Shown: piece by piece, positions 40,281 through 51,697 of the stretch
How positions within the stretch are numbered: position 1 is the stretch's first letter
Layout: each line of letters begins with the position of its first letter
DNA from: Leyella lascolaii
GTDB lineage: Bacteria; Bacteroidota; Bacteroidia; Bacteroidales; Bacteroidaceae
Direction of reading: 5' to 3'
NCBI RefSeq assembly: GCF_900079775.1
Contig: NZ_LT556035.1
Span: forward strand, 137,062-201,061
DNA length: 64,000 nucleotides
The notes under the pieces: model-generated
The model's input: only the letters and a program-made list of their open reading frames with translations
What the model was told of the DNA's origin: nothing
Databases searched by the model: none
Translations under genes and position numbers: made by a program

Positions 40281-41144
40281 TTATTTTGTCAATATCTCAA
40301 CACCGTGTTCCGTCATGACAAATGTATGTTCCCATTGGGCACTCGGCAACTCATCACCGGTGATGACCTCCCAGCCGTATTCGTCGTCAGCATCTATAAA
40401 GACCTTCCATGTGCCCATGTTAACCATCGGTTCTATTGTGAACACCATTCCCGGAACAAGCAGCATGCCCTGACCGATATGTCCAACATGCATCACATCC
40501 GGCTTCTCATGAAATTTCAGTCCTACTCCATGACCGCATAAATCACGTACTATTCCATAATGATACTTGTCGGCATGCTTCTTTATCGCATGTCCTATGT
40601 CTCCCACAAATCCATATGGTTTTGCAGCCTCAGCCCCTATCTCCAGACATTCTTTTGCCACACGGACAAGCTGTTCCTTTTCCGGAGATGTCTTTCCAAT
40701 TATGAACATACGCGATGCGTCAGCGTAATATCCGTTATAAATCGTGGTAAAGTCAACATTTATTATATCCCCCTCCTGCAACACATCTTCTTCTTTGGGA
40801 ATGCCATGACATACCACCTCGTTAATGCTTGTACATACACTCTTAGGAAAACCTTCATATCCCAAGCATGCCGGGACGCCTCCGTGAGACACACAATAAT
40901 CATAGCATATCTTGTCAATCTCAAGAGTACTCATTCCCGCATGAATGTTCTTGGCGACCTCATCCAAAACACCGGTATTTATAACTCCGCTTTGTCGGAT
41001 ACCTTCTATTTGTTCCGGTGTCTTTATCAAGTCTCTTGACGGAACTTCCTTGCCCTTGTTCTCCCAATACATCACTTTCTTGTCAAGTTCTGTCGGTTCC
41101 TGTCCGGGCAAACAGTGCCATATTTTTTTCTTACCAAATACCAT
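40281..41144 (-). CDS. map: type I methionine aminopeptidase with N-terminal extension
   Basis: Removes the initiator Met from nascent proteins. The catalytic part (~50-287) has HGIPKEEDVLQEGDIINVD, DFTTIYNGYYADASRMF (two metal Asp ligands), GHGVGLKFHEKP (metal His), IEPMV and EHTFVMTE (Glu ligands). The first ~45 residues (KKIWHCLPGQEPTELDKKVM) are an extension not present in E. coli Map (264 residues); similar N-terminal tails occur in Bacteroidetes enzymes and may contact the ribosome, which is inference. Located between metH and tsaD. Confidence 0.95.
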   Translation of the reverse strand: MVFGKKKIWHCLPGQEPTELDKKVMYWENKGKEVPSRDLIKTPEQIEGIRQSGVINTGVLDEVAKNIHAGMSTLEIDKICYDYCVSHGGVPACLGYEGFPKSVCTSINEVVCHGIPKEEDVLQEGDIINVDFTTIYNGYYADASRMFIIGKTSPEKEQLVRVAKECLEIGAEAAKPYGFVGDIGHAIKKHADKYHYGIVRDLCGHGVGLKFHEKPDVMHVGHIGQGMLLVPGMVFTIEPMVNMGTWKVFIDADDEYGWEVITGDELPSAQWEHTFVMTEHGVEILTK

Positions 41145-41161
41145 ACCTGTTACAAATAATA

Positions 41162-43915
41162 TTAATCAAACAAATTAAGTCTATTATGTCTTGCGTCATC
41201 GATAGACATATTATTGCATGTGTTACGGTTTTCGTATTCCTCACGCAATTTCATATACTTATCATTCAAGTCTTTTATAAATCTGTTCTTTTTCTCATCA
41301 TTAAACAGATTCGACAAATACACCGGGTTCTGTGATGCGTCGTGAACCCAGACCACCGATCCTTTGTATATAGGTGCTATTTTTATAGCTACATACAATT
41401 CGTTGGTTGCGGCTCCACCAATAAGAAGAGGAACCCGTACGTCGTATTTGTTCAGTTCGTTGACCACATTCCGCATCTCTTCAAGGCTTGGAGTAATCAA
41501 ACCGCTGAGACCTACAGCATCAACGTTATCTTCTTTGGCTTTTTTCGCTATTCTGTCGGCAGGCACCATAACGCCCAGATCAACTACATCATAATTATTG
41601 CAGGTCAAAACCAAAGATGCTATGTTTTTACCTATATCATGGACATCGCCTTTCACTGTCGCCAACAGGACCTTTCCTGATTTCCTCGATTGTTCCGATC
41701 CGCTTTTCTCAAGATAAGGACGCAAAACCGAGACAGCCTTTTTCATTGTTCTGGCAGTTTTTATCACCTGAGGAAGAAACATCTTACCGCTTGCAAAACG
41801 TTCTCCCACGACATTCATACCTTCCAACAACGGTCCTTCTATTATATCAATGGCTTTGTCATATTTCTCCATAGCCTCGGTCAGATCATCATTCAGATAA
41901 TCTGATATTCCTTTTGTCATGGCATACACCAGACGGGAGTTTACATCGCCTGTTCTCCATTCCGGCACACTCGCTTTGTCTTTCCCATCGCATGTTCCTT
42001 GCTTCAACGCATTTGCCCCAGCAATGTTCTCTGCCAAGCCTATCAGCCTGTCTGCCGCCCCATCGCGTCTGTTTAATATGACATCCTCAAATATCTCCAG
42101 ATGCTCCGGCAGGATATCAGAGTATGTGATATTGGCAGACGGGTTCATAATGCATAAATCCAGACCGTTATTTATGGCATGGTATAAAAATGCGGCGTGC
42201 ATTGCCTCCCTTATATAATTATTGCCACGGAAAGAGAATGACAGGTTACTTATTCCTCCACACACATGGCTTCCTGGCAGATTCTCACGTATCCATTTGG
42301 TTGCCCTTATGAAATCTACCGCATAATTGTCGTGCTCCGGCATTCCGGTACCAATCGTAAGGACGTTGGGGTCAAATATAATATCATACGGAGACATCTT
42401 CACCTTGTCTACAAGAAGACGGTAAGCCCGAGCGGCAATATCTATTTTGCGCTTGTATCCGGTTGCCTGTCCTTCTTCATCAAAGCACATTACGATTACA
42501 GCCGCACCATATTTCTTCGCTTCAATTGCCCGTCTGACAAATTTTGTCTCACCGTCTTTCAATGAAATAGAATTGACAATACTCTTTCCTTGAACGCACC
42601 TCAACCCAGCCTTTATAACATCCCAGTTGGATGAGTCTATCATAACGGGGACTTTTGCAATATCCGGCTCTGTCGCTATCAGATTAAGAAACGTTGTCAT
42701 CTCAGCAGAGGCGTCCAATAAAGCATCATCCATATTGACATCAATCACAAGCGCGCCGTCCGCCACTTGTTTCCTTGCTATATTCAAAGCCTCATCATAA
42801 TTCTTTTCCTTTATAAGCCTCAGAAACTTACGCGAGCCGGAAACATTGCAGCGTTCTCCCACATTAATGAACTTAACCTCATTGTTAAGCTCCAGACGAT
42901 CAAGACCGCTCAGAATAAGATTATTACAGGGCGGTGCCGGAATATGGGGTTTATGACCTTTCACGACAGATGCGATTTCTGAGATATAAGCATCTGTCGT
43001 ACCACAACACCCACCTACAATATTCACGATTTCATCATCTACCAGTTCGGAAATCTCCAATGCCATATTCTCAGGTGTGTCGTCATAATTACCAAAACTG
43101 TCCGGTATACCGGCATTGGGATGCATACTTATATAATAAGGTGAACGTCTTGCTAAATCCCGGACATACGGTTTCATTTGTCCGGCTCCAAAAGAACAGT
43201 TCACACCTACAGAAAATATAGGAAACGTACTTATGCTTGCCAAGAATGCGTCAAGCGTCTGTCCGCTCAGAGTCCTTCCTCCAAGATCGTTGATTGTCAC
43301 ACTTAACATAATAGGAAGACGGCAGGACGATTTGTCCATTGTGTCTACAGCGGCAGCGATTGCGGCTTTAGCGTTTAGCGTATCAAATATCGTTTCTATC
43401 AGAATCGCATCCACACCGCCTTCAATCAAAGCATCAATCTGACTGGAATAAGCATCGAACAGTTCGTCATATGTAATGTTTCTTGCCGCCGGATTGTCGG
43501 CATCAGGACTTATTGAGCACGTCTTATTGGTCGGACCGACCGAACCTGCGACAAACCGTGTCTTATCTTGTGTGGAGTATTTGTCTGCCATCGCTCTCGC
43601 AATTCTCGCTCCCTCGTATGCCATTTCCTGCGCATCAGCCTGCAAATGATAATCTTCTTGCGAAATGACCTGACTATTGAATGTGTTGGTTGTAATTATA
43701 TCAGCACCTGCATCCAGATATCTTCTGTGGATATCGGATATTATGTCAGGACGTGTTATGTTGAGCATGTCATTATTGCCTTTCATTATTCCGGGCACAT
43801 TCACGAAACGGCTGCCACGGAAATCATGCTCTTCAAGCGAATAGCTCTGAATCATCGTACCCATAGCACCGTCCAAAACCAGAATCCGATCTTTAATGAC
43901 ATCCTCTATATTCAT
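41162..43915 (-). CDS. metH: cobalamin-dependent methionine synthase, without reactivation domain
   Basis: Methylates homocysteine to methionine with methyl-B12 and methyl-tetrahydrofolate. Homocysteine domain (1-~320) with zinc ligands in GVNCSFG and NIVGGCCGTTDAY; pterin domain (~345-620) starting NVGERCNVSGSRKF; cap region; B12 domain with the DxHxxG ligand in GDVHDIGKN (~752-760) and SGLITPSLEEM. The protein ends at 917 residues, whereas E. coli MetH has 1227, so the AdoMet-binding reactivation domain is missing. Bacteroidetes MetH proteins are often this short and a separate activation-domain protein is expected elsewhere. ATG 43915 is used; the frame also has a TTG at 43921 which overlaps the smpB stop codon. 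Confidence 0.95.
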   Translation of the reverse strand: MNIEDVIKDRILVLDGAMGTMIQSYSLEEHDFRGSRFVNVPGIMKGNNDMLNITRPDIISDIHRRYLDAGADIITTNTFNSQVISQEDYHLQADAQEMAYEGARIARAMADKYSTQDKTRFVAGSVGPTNKTCSISPDADNPAARNITYDELFDAYSSQIDALIEGGVDAILIETIFDTLNAKAAIAAAVDTMDKSSCRLPIMLSVTINDLGGRTLSGQTLDAFLASISTFPIFSVGVNCSFGAGQMKPYVRDLARRSPYYISMHPNAGIPDSFGNYDDTPENMALEISELVDDEIVNIVGGCCGTTDAYISEIASVVKGHKPHIPAPPCNNLILSGLDRLELNNEVKFINVGERCNVSGSRKFLRLIKEKNYDEALNIARKQVADGALVIDVNMDDALLDASAEMTTFLNLIATEPDIAKVPVMIDSSNWDVIKAGLRCVQGKSIVNSISLKDGETKFVRRAIEAKKYGAAVIVMCFDEEGQATGYKRKIDIAARAYRLLVDKVKMSPYDIIFDPNVLTIGTGMPEHDNYAVDFIRATKWIRENLPGSHVCGGISNLSFSFRGNNYIREAMHAAFLYHAINNGLDLCIMNPSANITYSDILPEHLEIFEDVILNRRDGAADRLIGLAENIAGANALKQGTCDGKDKASVPEWRTGDVNSRLVYAMTKGISDYLNDDLTEAMEKYDKAIDIIEGPLLEGMNVVGERFASGKMFLPQVIKTARTMKKAVSVLRPYLEKSGSEQSRKSGKVLLATVKGDVHDIGKNIASLVLTCNNYDVVDLGVMVPADRIAKKAKEDNVDAVGLSGLITPSLEEMRNVVNELNKYDVRVPLLIGGAATNELYVAIKIAPIYKGSVVWVHDASQNPVYLSNLFNDEKKNRFIKDLNDKYMKLREEYENRNTCNNMSIDDARHNRLNLFD

Positions 43916-43917
43916 AA

Positions 43918-44397
43918 TCAATAATTTTTCATTGCACGATCCATTTCCCTGCGATCTTCCTTTTCTTTCAAGGTCTGACGCTTATCATATTCCTTCTTTC
44001 CCTTACAAAGCGCGATATCAACTTTAGCCCGTCCGTTCCCGTCTATGAAGACAAGTATGGGGATTATGGTGAATCCTGTCTGCTTTGTAGCACTTTGCAG
44101 TTTGTATATTTCCTTCTTATTCAACAGAAGTTTTCTGTCACGCTTACTGTCATGATTATTATACGAGCCATAAAAATATGGTGAAATGTTCATGCCTTTG
44201 ATCCATATCTCACCGTTGTTTATATAACAGAACGTATCAACAAGACTTGCCTTACCCAAACGAATGGATTTTATTTCCGTACCGGTAAGTACAATTCCAG
44301 CTGTATATATATCAATAAAGAAATACTCAAATGCTGCTTTCTTGTTTCTTATATTTACAGGACTTTTCTTCCTTATAAGTTCATCTTCCTTGTTCAT
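43918..44397 (-). CDS. smpB: SsrA-binding protein SmpB
   Basis: Binds tmRNA and delivers it to stalled ribosomes. The 159-residue protein has [40 protein letters not shown], and [23 protein letters not shown] in the OB fold, and a basic C-terminal tail ([20 protein letters not shown]) that enters the decoding centre. Lies 2 bp before metH and 17 bp after the DUF4375 gene. The tmRNA gene itself was not seen in this window. Confidence 0.96.
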   Translation of the reverse strand: MNKEDELIRKKSPVNIRNKKAAFEYFFIDIYTAGIVLTGTEIKSIRLGKASLVDTFCYINNGEIWIKGMNISPYFYGSYNNHDSKRDRKLLLNKKEIYKLQSATKQTGFTIIPILVFIDGNGRAKVDIALCKGKKEYDKRQTLKEKEDRREMDRAMKNY

Positions 44398-44414
44398 CTG
44401 ACAGTTCTTTCCCT

Positions 44415-44921
44415 TTATCTTTCTATTTTTGCGAAATCATTTATATGCACGTCCACATACATGGCAATCTGTTCTGTCCATTCTTCCTCATGTTCAACAA
44501 AGTCATCATCCAAATCATCGAACGCGGGAAACCGTTCAAACAGTGCCATAAATTCCTCGTCCGTACAGTCCTTTTCCAATTCGTCCTTATGTTCAAAATA
44601 CAGGGCTCTCCCACTATAAACAAGTTTCGACAAGTCTCTAAGTCCCCATAGCTTCAGCACTTTTGCGAAAGGATTCTGAAAAATAAAGCCTCCGTACCCG
44701 TTATGTATGAGCTGGACGAAACCTCCATCCATAACTTCCTCATGAAGGATGTCGTATGCCAGCAATGTTATCTGGTTAACATTGAGTTCCACCATGTTCT
44801 CTGCATTCAACTCACCACCGACAGAATCCTTTATTGATTTTACAAACAATGAAAGGAAACTGTCCATTCCTTCATTTGCAGCAGAAACGATGTCTGTTTC
44901 TCTTATAACGACTTCTTTCAT
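44415..44921 (-). CDS. DUF4375 (DMP19-like) protein
   Basis: A 168-residue acidic cytosolic protein. The block [20 protein letters not shown] and [16 protein letters not shown] is the DUF4375/DMP19 signature; Neisseria DMP19 is a proposed DNA mimic, but the function here is unknown. The start MKEVVIRE (44921) lies 43 bp after a good promoter element; the frame is open 15 codons further upstream into the promoter. First gene of a run with smpB and metH. Confidence 0.78.
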   Translation of the reverse strand: MKEVVIRETDIVSAANEGMDSFLSLFVKSIKDSVGGELNAENMVELNVNQITLLAYDILHEEVMDGGFVQLIHNGYGGFIFQNPFAKVLKLWGLRDLSKLVYSGRALYFEHKDELEKDCTDEEFMALFERFPAFDDLDDDFVEHEEEWTEQIAMYVDVHINDFAKIER

Positions 44922-44963
44922 GACGATATGATTTTCTACATATGAATTATAACTGTTATTTTG

Positions 44964-44971
44964 CAAAGTTA
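44964..44971 (-). promoter_or_regulatory. promoter of the DUF4375-smpB-metH run
   Basis: TAACTTTG on the - strand, exact TAnnTTTG, 43 bp before the MKEVVI start. Confidence 0.6.
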
Positions 44972-45112
44972 CAACAAAAATGTCAATAAAGCAGAAACTA
45001 TATGCAAAAAGAGCGGACTACATTTCCATCTACAATACATATAAGTGAATGTTTCCATAAAGACAGATTCCGCCTTGGTTGAGACGGCCAAGACACCGGC
45101 ACCTTAGAAGAG

Positions 45113-45838
45113 CTACCTTCTGCTTAATATTATTTGTGACATCATAACAGCACTGAGTCCGGCTGTCTCGGTACGCAAACGACTTCGTCCGAGTGACACA
45201 GGAGCATAGCCGTTTTCCATAGCCTGTCTCACCTCATCTATAGAAAAATCACCCTCCGGACCAATCATCACCGTAATGCGGTCTGACGTTTGAGGTCTTG
45301 AAATCTCTTCGAAAAAATCTTTCCGTGCTATTTCATTATAACAATGTGCTATATATTTCTGCCCGTCATCATTTCTTTTAACAAATTCCGAGAAATCCAT
45401 CATCGGGTTGATTACCGGCTTCCATGGTTTGCGACTCTGCTTCATGGCAGATACTATTATCCTGTCAAGACGGTCAGTCCGCAACGTCCTGCGTTCAGAA
45501 AACCTGCAATTGAGAAACGTCACTTCATCAAATCCCACTTCAGTAGCTTTCTCCAACATCCATTCCATACGATCAGACATCTTCGTAGGAGCAATTGCCA
45601 GATGTATGTATCCGCTCCAGTCTTTGTTCTTTTCCACGGCCTCCTTTATCCTGTACATACAGTGCTTGGATGAGGCGACTGACACCTCCGCCGTAAAATA
45701 GTGTCCACACCCGTCCATGAGGAATATCTCGTCACCCTCCTTAAGCCTCAATACACGTATGGCATGTGTAGCCTCATCTGCCGGAAGTTCAGAAGAAAGC
45801 CCGGCATCGGGCACATAAAAATATCTTGTTTCCTTCAC
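45113..45838 (-). CDS. rsmE: 16S rRNA (uracil-1498-N3)-methyltransferase
   Basis: Methylates U1498 in 16S rRNA. The 241-residue SPOUT-fold enzyme has the PUA-like N-terminus (ATHAIRVLRLKEGDEIFLMDG), LAIAPTKMSDRMEWMLEKAT, MKQSRKPWKP, and the knot with AdoMet contacts IGPEGDFSIDEVRQ and SLGRSRLRTETA. Its start overlaps the stop of the upstream bifunctional-nuclease gene by 4 bp (ATGA type), so the two are translationally coupled. Confidence 0.95.
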   Translation of the reverse strand: MKETRYFYVPDAGLSSELPADEATHAIRVLRLKEGDEIFLMDGCGHYFTAEVSVASSKHCMYRIKEAVEKNKDWSGYIHLAIAPTKMSDRMEWMLEKATEVGFDEVTFLNCRFSERRTLRTDRLDRIIVSAMKQSRKPWKPVINPMMDFSEFVKRNDDGQKYIAHCYNEIARKDFFEEISRPQTSDRITVMIGPEGDFSIDEVRQAMENGYAPVSLGRSRLRTETAGLSAVMMSQIILSRR

Positions 45839-46398
45839 CTTGGTTTGTTTTCATTATTGTTTATCCTACGCTGACGCTCATCCCTCAACAACGAAGCCAG
45901 CTCGTAGTTTTCGTCAGTGATAGCCTTCTGCATTGCCTTATCAAGCATATCGTTGCTTATCGTGTTTATAGGAATAGGCATGTTTCCTGCGTTCTTGCGG
46001 TAGGCGACGCTCTGTCTGTACATCATTTCTTTTTCAATGTATAACGGGATATCGCTTATATACGACAAAAGCACAGCGTCGCTTGCTCTGATTGACATCG
46101 CGGCTCCGGTCCGGATATTATGCAACGATACGCTATACTGTCCGTCCACTATATCATCTATTACCATTTCCAAAGATGTTTTGACACTTACGTCTATAAG
46201 CTTCAGCAGTATCTCAGGAAGCAACCGGTCTGTCTGAACCGTTTTGCCTGTTCTTATACCAAGTTGAAATTCCGTATTCGAATCGCACACTATTGTTATC
46301 TGCCTGCTTTCAGACTCGTCGGTCAATACCACAAGACACACTTTATCTGTACCGACTATTCCCGAAATGCCTTTGTAGATTAATCTCGTCCTGTCCAT
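45835..46398 (-). CDS. bifunctional nuclease family protein (DUF151) with UVR motif
   Basis: A 187-residue protein. The DUF151 domain (~1-130) is recognised by ESRQITIVCDSNTEFQL, TDRLLPEILLKLIDVSVKTS and SIRASDAVLLSYISDIPLYI. The C-terminal part contains LDKAMQKAITDENYELASLLRDE, a UvrB/UvrC-type UVR motif. Plant homologues have DNase/RNase activity; the bacterial role is not established. It sits 20 bp after the nucleoside permease gene and overlaps rsmE. Confidence 0.87.
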   Translation of the reverse strand: MDRTRLIYKGISGIVGTDKVCLVVLTDESESRQITIVCDSNTEFQLGIRTGKTVQTDRLLPEILLKLIDVSVKTSLEMVIDDIVDGQYSVSLHNIRTGAAMSIRASDAVLLSYISDIPLYIEKEMMYRQSVAYRKNAGNMPIPINTISNDMLDKAMQKAITDENYELASLLRDERQRRINNNENKPR

Positions 46399-46418
46399 CC
46401 GCTACTCAACAACAAAAA

Positions 46419-47723
46419 TCATTCCGACCTGAACACTAATGCAAACAAGACACCGACAACAAGCGCGAATCCCGCAAATATGAGCCAGCAAGACTGCCAG
46501 TCACCCAACAAATAGGCACCCTGCCAAGTACAGTAACGGTTGACGACCTCACCGGCAGCAAGTGTACCGATTGTCGCTCCAAGACCGTTTGTCATAAGCA
46601 TGAACAAGCCCTGTGCCGAAGCCTTTATAGAGTCATCGCACTTCTGGTCTACAAACATTGCACCGGAAACATTGAAGAAATCGAAAGCAACGCCATAAAC
46701 TATGCATGAGAGCACAAAGAGTATCACTCCGGGCATAGCCGGATTGCCGAGCCCGAAGAAGCCGAAGCGCAACACCCATGCGAACATTGCTATAAGCATC
46801 ACGGTCTTTATGCCGAAACGTTTCATGAAAAACGGTATCATCAATATACACAATGCCTCGCTGACCTGTGACAGAGATGTCAGCAGTGTGGCATTATTGG
46901 CGGCAAACGACATCCTTATCTCCTCAATCTCACTGCCCTTGAAACTTGTGATAAACGGTCCCGCAAAGCTGTTGGTCACCTGAAGAGACATGCCAAGAAG
47001 GGTCGAGAATATGAAAAACAATGCCATACGCCTCGACTTGAAAAGCCGGAAGGCGTCCAGTCCGAACGTTTCTATCAGCGACACCGACTTTTTCTTTACA
47101 ATCCGGCACTGTGGCAGCGTCATGCAATATGCAAACAACACTATGCTCAACAATCCTGAGACAAGAAACTGCATATATGTGTACTGGAACTTATGCGCGT
47201 TCTCGTCCAGCGAGAAGAAGAAAGAGCCGTCATCCCATGTGGCACAATTGACAAACCACATTGAAACAATGAAACCTATAGTTCCGAACACTCTTATAGG
47301 CGGGAAATCCTTCACTGTGTCCATCCCGTGACTTTTCAGAAGATTGAATGCCGTCGTGTTCGACAGTGCGAGAGTAGGCATATAAAAAGCCACACTCAGT
47401 GTATACATCATTATGAAAGACGCCTTGTCGCTTATTTCATTACCGAATCCGGCAGACATACCCATATACCAGCACCCCATCATTGCCAAACCAGCCAGCA
47501 AGTGACAATATCCCAACAGTTTCTGAGGCTGTATGTATTTGTCACCAACAATCCCTATCAATGTCGGCATGAATATGGAAACAATTCCCTGTATGGCATA
47601 GAACCAGGAAATATGCGACCCGAGACCTGCCGTTCCGAGATAGTTTCCCATACAGGTCAGATATGCTCCCCACACAGCGAACTCCAAAAAGTTCATCACA
47701 ACAAGCCTTACCTTCAAACTCAT
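46419..47723 (-). CDS. nucleoside:H+ symporter (NHS family MFS permease)
   Basis: An inner-membrane nucleoside importer of 434 residues with about 12 helices. The N-terminus MSLKVRLVVMNFLEFAVWGA and YLGTAGLGSHISWFYA, plus FPPIRVFGTIGFIVSMWFVN, are typical of NupG/XapB-like proteins. ATG 47723 was chosen because it fits the family N-terminus and follows a promoter; the 81 codons upstream in frame run through the promoter region. Similar permeases in Bacteroidales import purine nucleosides; exact specificity is unknown. Confidence 0.9.
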   Translation of the reverse strand: MSLKVRLVVMNFLEFAVWGAYLTCMGNYLGTAGLGSHISWFYAIQGIVSIFMPTLIGIVGDKYIQPQKLLGYCHLLAGLAMMGCWYMGMSAGFGNEISDKASFIMMYTLSVAFYMPTLALSNTTAFNLLKSHGMDTVKDFPPIRVFGTIGFIVSMWFVNCATWDDGSFFFSLDENAHKFQYTYMQFLVSGLLSIVLFAYCMTLPQCRIVKKKSVSLIETFGLDAFRLFKSRRMALFFIFSTLLGMSLQVTNSFAGPFITSFKGSEIEEIRMSFAANNATLLTSLSQVSEALCILMIPFFMKRFGIKTVMLIAMFAWVLRFGFFGLGNPAMPGVILFVLSCIVYGVAFDFFNVSGAMFVDQKCDDSIKASAQGLFMLMTNGLGATIGTLAAGEVVNRYCTWQGAYLLGDWQSCWLIFAGFALVVGVLFALVFRSE

Positions 47724-47748
47724 AGTCAAAAAATTTAAATCACAAACG

Positions 47749-47756
47749 CAAAGATA
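47749..47756 (-). promoter_or_regulatory. nucleoside permease promoter (-7 element)
   Basis: TATCTTTG on the - strand, exact TAnnTTTG, 25 bp before the permease ATG. Confidence 0.6.
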
Positions 47757-47934
47757 GCATAAAACTAAGATAAATACAACATAAACAAAAATAATTTTTC
47801 CTATTGTGAAACACTTTATTTTTCTATTTGAAATATGCCGATTACAAGACAACACACATATATAATATGTATAACATACACAGATTACATGTAAGCGGTG
47901 AATGTCACCCATGGTGTCTTTTTGCCCTTTGAAA

Positions 47935-48054
47935 TAACCGCTACACCTGCAAAAAGCTGAATACAAGATGACGGCAGCAGTGCGGAAGAGGGATGAAGAG
48001 CCGACAATAAATCTTTAATGTAGAATCGGCGTTCTTATGACCGATTCAGAGTAA
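47935..48054. repeat. half copy of the MITE-like element (M4)
   Basis: Only the right half is present, from near the central palindrome (CCGCTACACCTGCAAAAAGC) through ATACAAGATGACGGCAGCAG to the end GACCGATTCAGAGT. The left arm is missing. It ends about 50 bp before the thiamin operon promoter. Confidence 0.75.
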
Positions 48055-48105
48055 AGCACAAACAGTACAATCAAACGGAAAGAACGAATAAAACGACGCA
48101 AAAAT

Positions 48106-48136
48106 TTTGTACTTAAACTTTATTGCTTTAACTTTG
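48106..48136 (+). promoter_or_regulatory. thiamin operon promoter
   Basis: TTTG at 48106-48109, a 19-bp spacer and TAACTTTG at 48129-48136, the full Bacteroidetes -33/-7 pattern. The riboswitch begins about 15 bp downstream. Confidence 0.8.
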
Positions 48137-48149
48137 CAGACGTACACAA

Positions 48150-48232
48150 AAGGTGGTGCCAGACGGAATCATTCCGTCAATGGCTGAGATGATACACATT
48201 GCACCAGTACAGATAATGCTGACGCTGGGATT
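48150..48232 (+). promoter_or_regulatory. TPP riboswitch (THI element)
   Basis: An aptamer before thiD-thiE. Conserved blocks are in order: GGTGGTGCC, a P3 stem ACGGAA..TTCCGT, GGCTGAGATGATACAC with the pyrimidine-binding CUGAGA, then GCACCAGTACAGATAATGC and GACGCTGGGA. The GAACCTGAT-type block is altered to CACCAGTACAGAT. It is expected to lower thiamin gene expression when TPP is plentiful. Confidence 0.92.
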
Positions 48233-48252
48233 TTGGTAACATTATGTCTTTC

Positions 48253-48275
48253 ATGCATTAACACATTAATGCATT
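48253..48275 (+). promoter_or_regulatory. hairpin in the riboswitch expression platform
   Basis: ATGCATTAA / TTAATGCAT arms with a CACA loop, about 25 bp after the aptamer and 50 bp before the start codon. There is no long T run, so control may act on translation or through an alternative fold. Confidence 0.4.
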
Positions 48276-48325
48276 TCTACTGATTCCATCTTACATGTAC
48301 ATTAATATATTACAAAAAACAACAG

Positions 48326-49891
48326 ATGATGGAAAGATATATTTCAGCCCTTACCATTGCCGGTTCCGATTCGTCAGGCGGTGCCGGAATACAGGCAGAC
48401 CTAAAGACCTTTTCCGCATTGGGCGTATATGGCGCGACTGCCATCACAGCAGTAACAGTACAGAACACCATGGGGGTGAAATACGTGCAGGCACTGCCTC
48501 CGCAAGTTGTTTATGACCAGATTGTCACCGTACTGGAAGACATAAACATAGATGCGGTAAAAATAGGAATGGTCAACGATGCCGCCACTCTCACCGCCAT
48601 TGTCGACGCGTTGAAAAGGCACAGACCAAAATTCCTTGCAGTCGATCCGGTCATGGTATCGACGAGCGGATGCCCGCTTATACAACCCGACGCTCTGGAT
48701 ATAATAAAAGAGAGTCTGCTTCCATTGGCTGACATTGTGACTCCCAACATCCACGAAGCATTTGTCCTGGCTGGCAGAAAAACAAGTACCGGCGATGACA
48801 ACATTTACAGCGAGATTGACGAGAATGCCGGGACTATAATGCATTCAGGCGTAAAGGCATTGCTGATAAAGGGAGGACACATTGACGGGAAAACGAAAAA
48901 AGACTGTCTGTACATTAAAGAGGACAACGACATAAGGCGTATATGCCTGTCATCAGAAACAGTAGAAACCGCCAACACCCATGGCACAGGATGCACTCTT
49001 TCGTCCGCAATCACTGCGTTTGCCGCACGTGGGATGAAGCTTGAGCAAGCTGTGAGGAATGCGAAAAAATACATCACGGAGGCTCTTAAGGCAGGTGCGG
49101 ACATACATACCGGCAACGGACACGGTCCGGTAAATCATTTTTACAGACCTGAGGCATACATAACGGCAGACAAAGACATAAGAGTATCGTACGGAAGTGC
49201 TGGCATTAAGAGAAAAGCTTTCTCAGGCACAGCCTTCGGTCCTGCGCCTGTCAGCCTTCAGTTCATAACTCATTTCACAGAGAAATACTCTTACACCGAC
49301 TCTGCGATGATGGCTCTTGAAGGCGGTTGCCGGTGGATCCAGCTGCGCATGAAAGACGCCGGTGAAAGCGAAATAGAGCGGACCGCTCTCAGGCTTATTC
49401 CGGAATGCAGGCGCAGAGGAGCCATATTCATAATAGACGACCATGTAGAGCTGGCTATAAAGACAGGTGCCGACGGTGTGCATCTCGGAAAGAACGACAT
49501 GTCTGTCGCCGATGCGCGCAGGATGGCAGGTCCCGACTTCATAATAGGAGGCACAGCCAACACATTTGAAGACATACAGCGCATAGCCCGTGAAGGTGCC
49601 GACTATATCGGATGCGGACCGTTCAGATTCACCACAACCAAAAAGAATCTTGCACCGGTGCTTGGTGCGGACGGCTATGAGAACATTATTTCGCAGATGA
49701 GGAAAACCGGCATCAGCCTGCCGTTGGTGGCAATCGGAGGCATAACAATCGGTGACATTCCTGACCTTATGCAGACCGGAGTGTCAGGCATAGCTCTCAG
49801 CGGAAGCATATTACGCTCAGACCACCCTGTTGAAGAGATGAAGAACGTAATACGGAGACTGAACAATAAAACCACAGGCGAATGCCTATAA
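48326..49891 (+). CDS. thiDE: fused HMP-P kinase / thiamin-phosphate synthase (ThiD-ThiE)
   Basis: A bifunctional thiamin enzyme of 521 residues. ThiD (~1-270) phosphorylates [39 protein letters not shown] and the anion hole [13 protein letters not shown]. ThiE (~300-515) joins HMP-PP to thiazole phosphate: [56 protein letters not shown], and [14 protein letters not shown]. Both catalytic sets look complete. It is first in the riboswitch-controlled operon and 58 bp before thiC. An adjacent Met at 48329 is an alternative start. Confidence 0.95.
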   Translation: MMERYISALTIAGSDSSGGAGIQADLKTFSALGVYGATAITAVTVQNTMGVKYVQALPPQVVYDQIVTVLEDINIDAVKIGMVNDAATLTAIVDALKRHRPKFLAVDPVMVSTSGCPLIQPDALDIIKESLLPLADIVTPNIHEAFVLAGRKTSTGDDNIYSEIDENAGTIMHSGVKALLIKGGHIDGKTKKDCLYIKEDNDIRRICLSSETVETANTHGTGCTLSSAITAFAARGMKLEQAVRNAKKYITEALKAGADIHTGNGHGPVNHFYRPEAYITADKDIRVSYGSAGIKRKAFSGTAFGPAPVSLQFITHFTEKYSYTDSAMMALEGGCRWIQLRMKDAGESEIERTALRLIPECRRRGAIFIIDDHVELAIKTGADGVHLGKNDMSVADARRMAGPDFIIGGTANTFEDIQRIAREGADYIGCGPFRFTTTKKNLAPVLGADGYENIISQMRKTGISLPLVAIGGITIGDIPDLMQTGVSGIALSGSILRSDHPVEEMKNVIRRLNNKTTGECL

Positions 49892-49922
49892 AACAATCGG
49901 AGAGCCTGCGTCCTATTAATAA

Positions 49923-51653
<1,731 letters not shown>

Positions 51654-51697
51654 ATGACGGATAAACAGAACTATACATAAACAAAATACAGACAGAA

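Noticed and set aside
43913..43921. TTG start for metH two codons before the ATG
   Set aside because: It would overlap the smpB stop codon and the ATG gives the expected N-terminus.
47724..47966. 81-codon N-terminal extension of the nucleoside permease
   Set aside because: It spans the promoter and the upstream noncoding region; family members begin at MSLKVRL.
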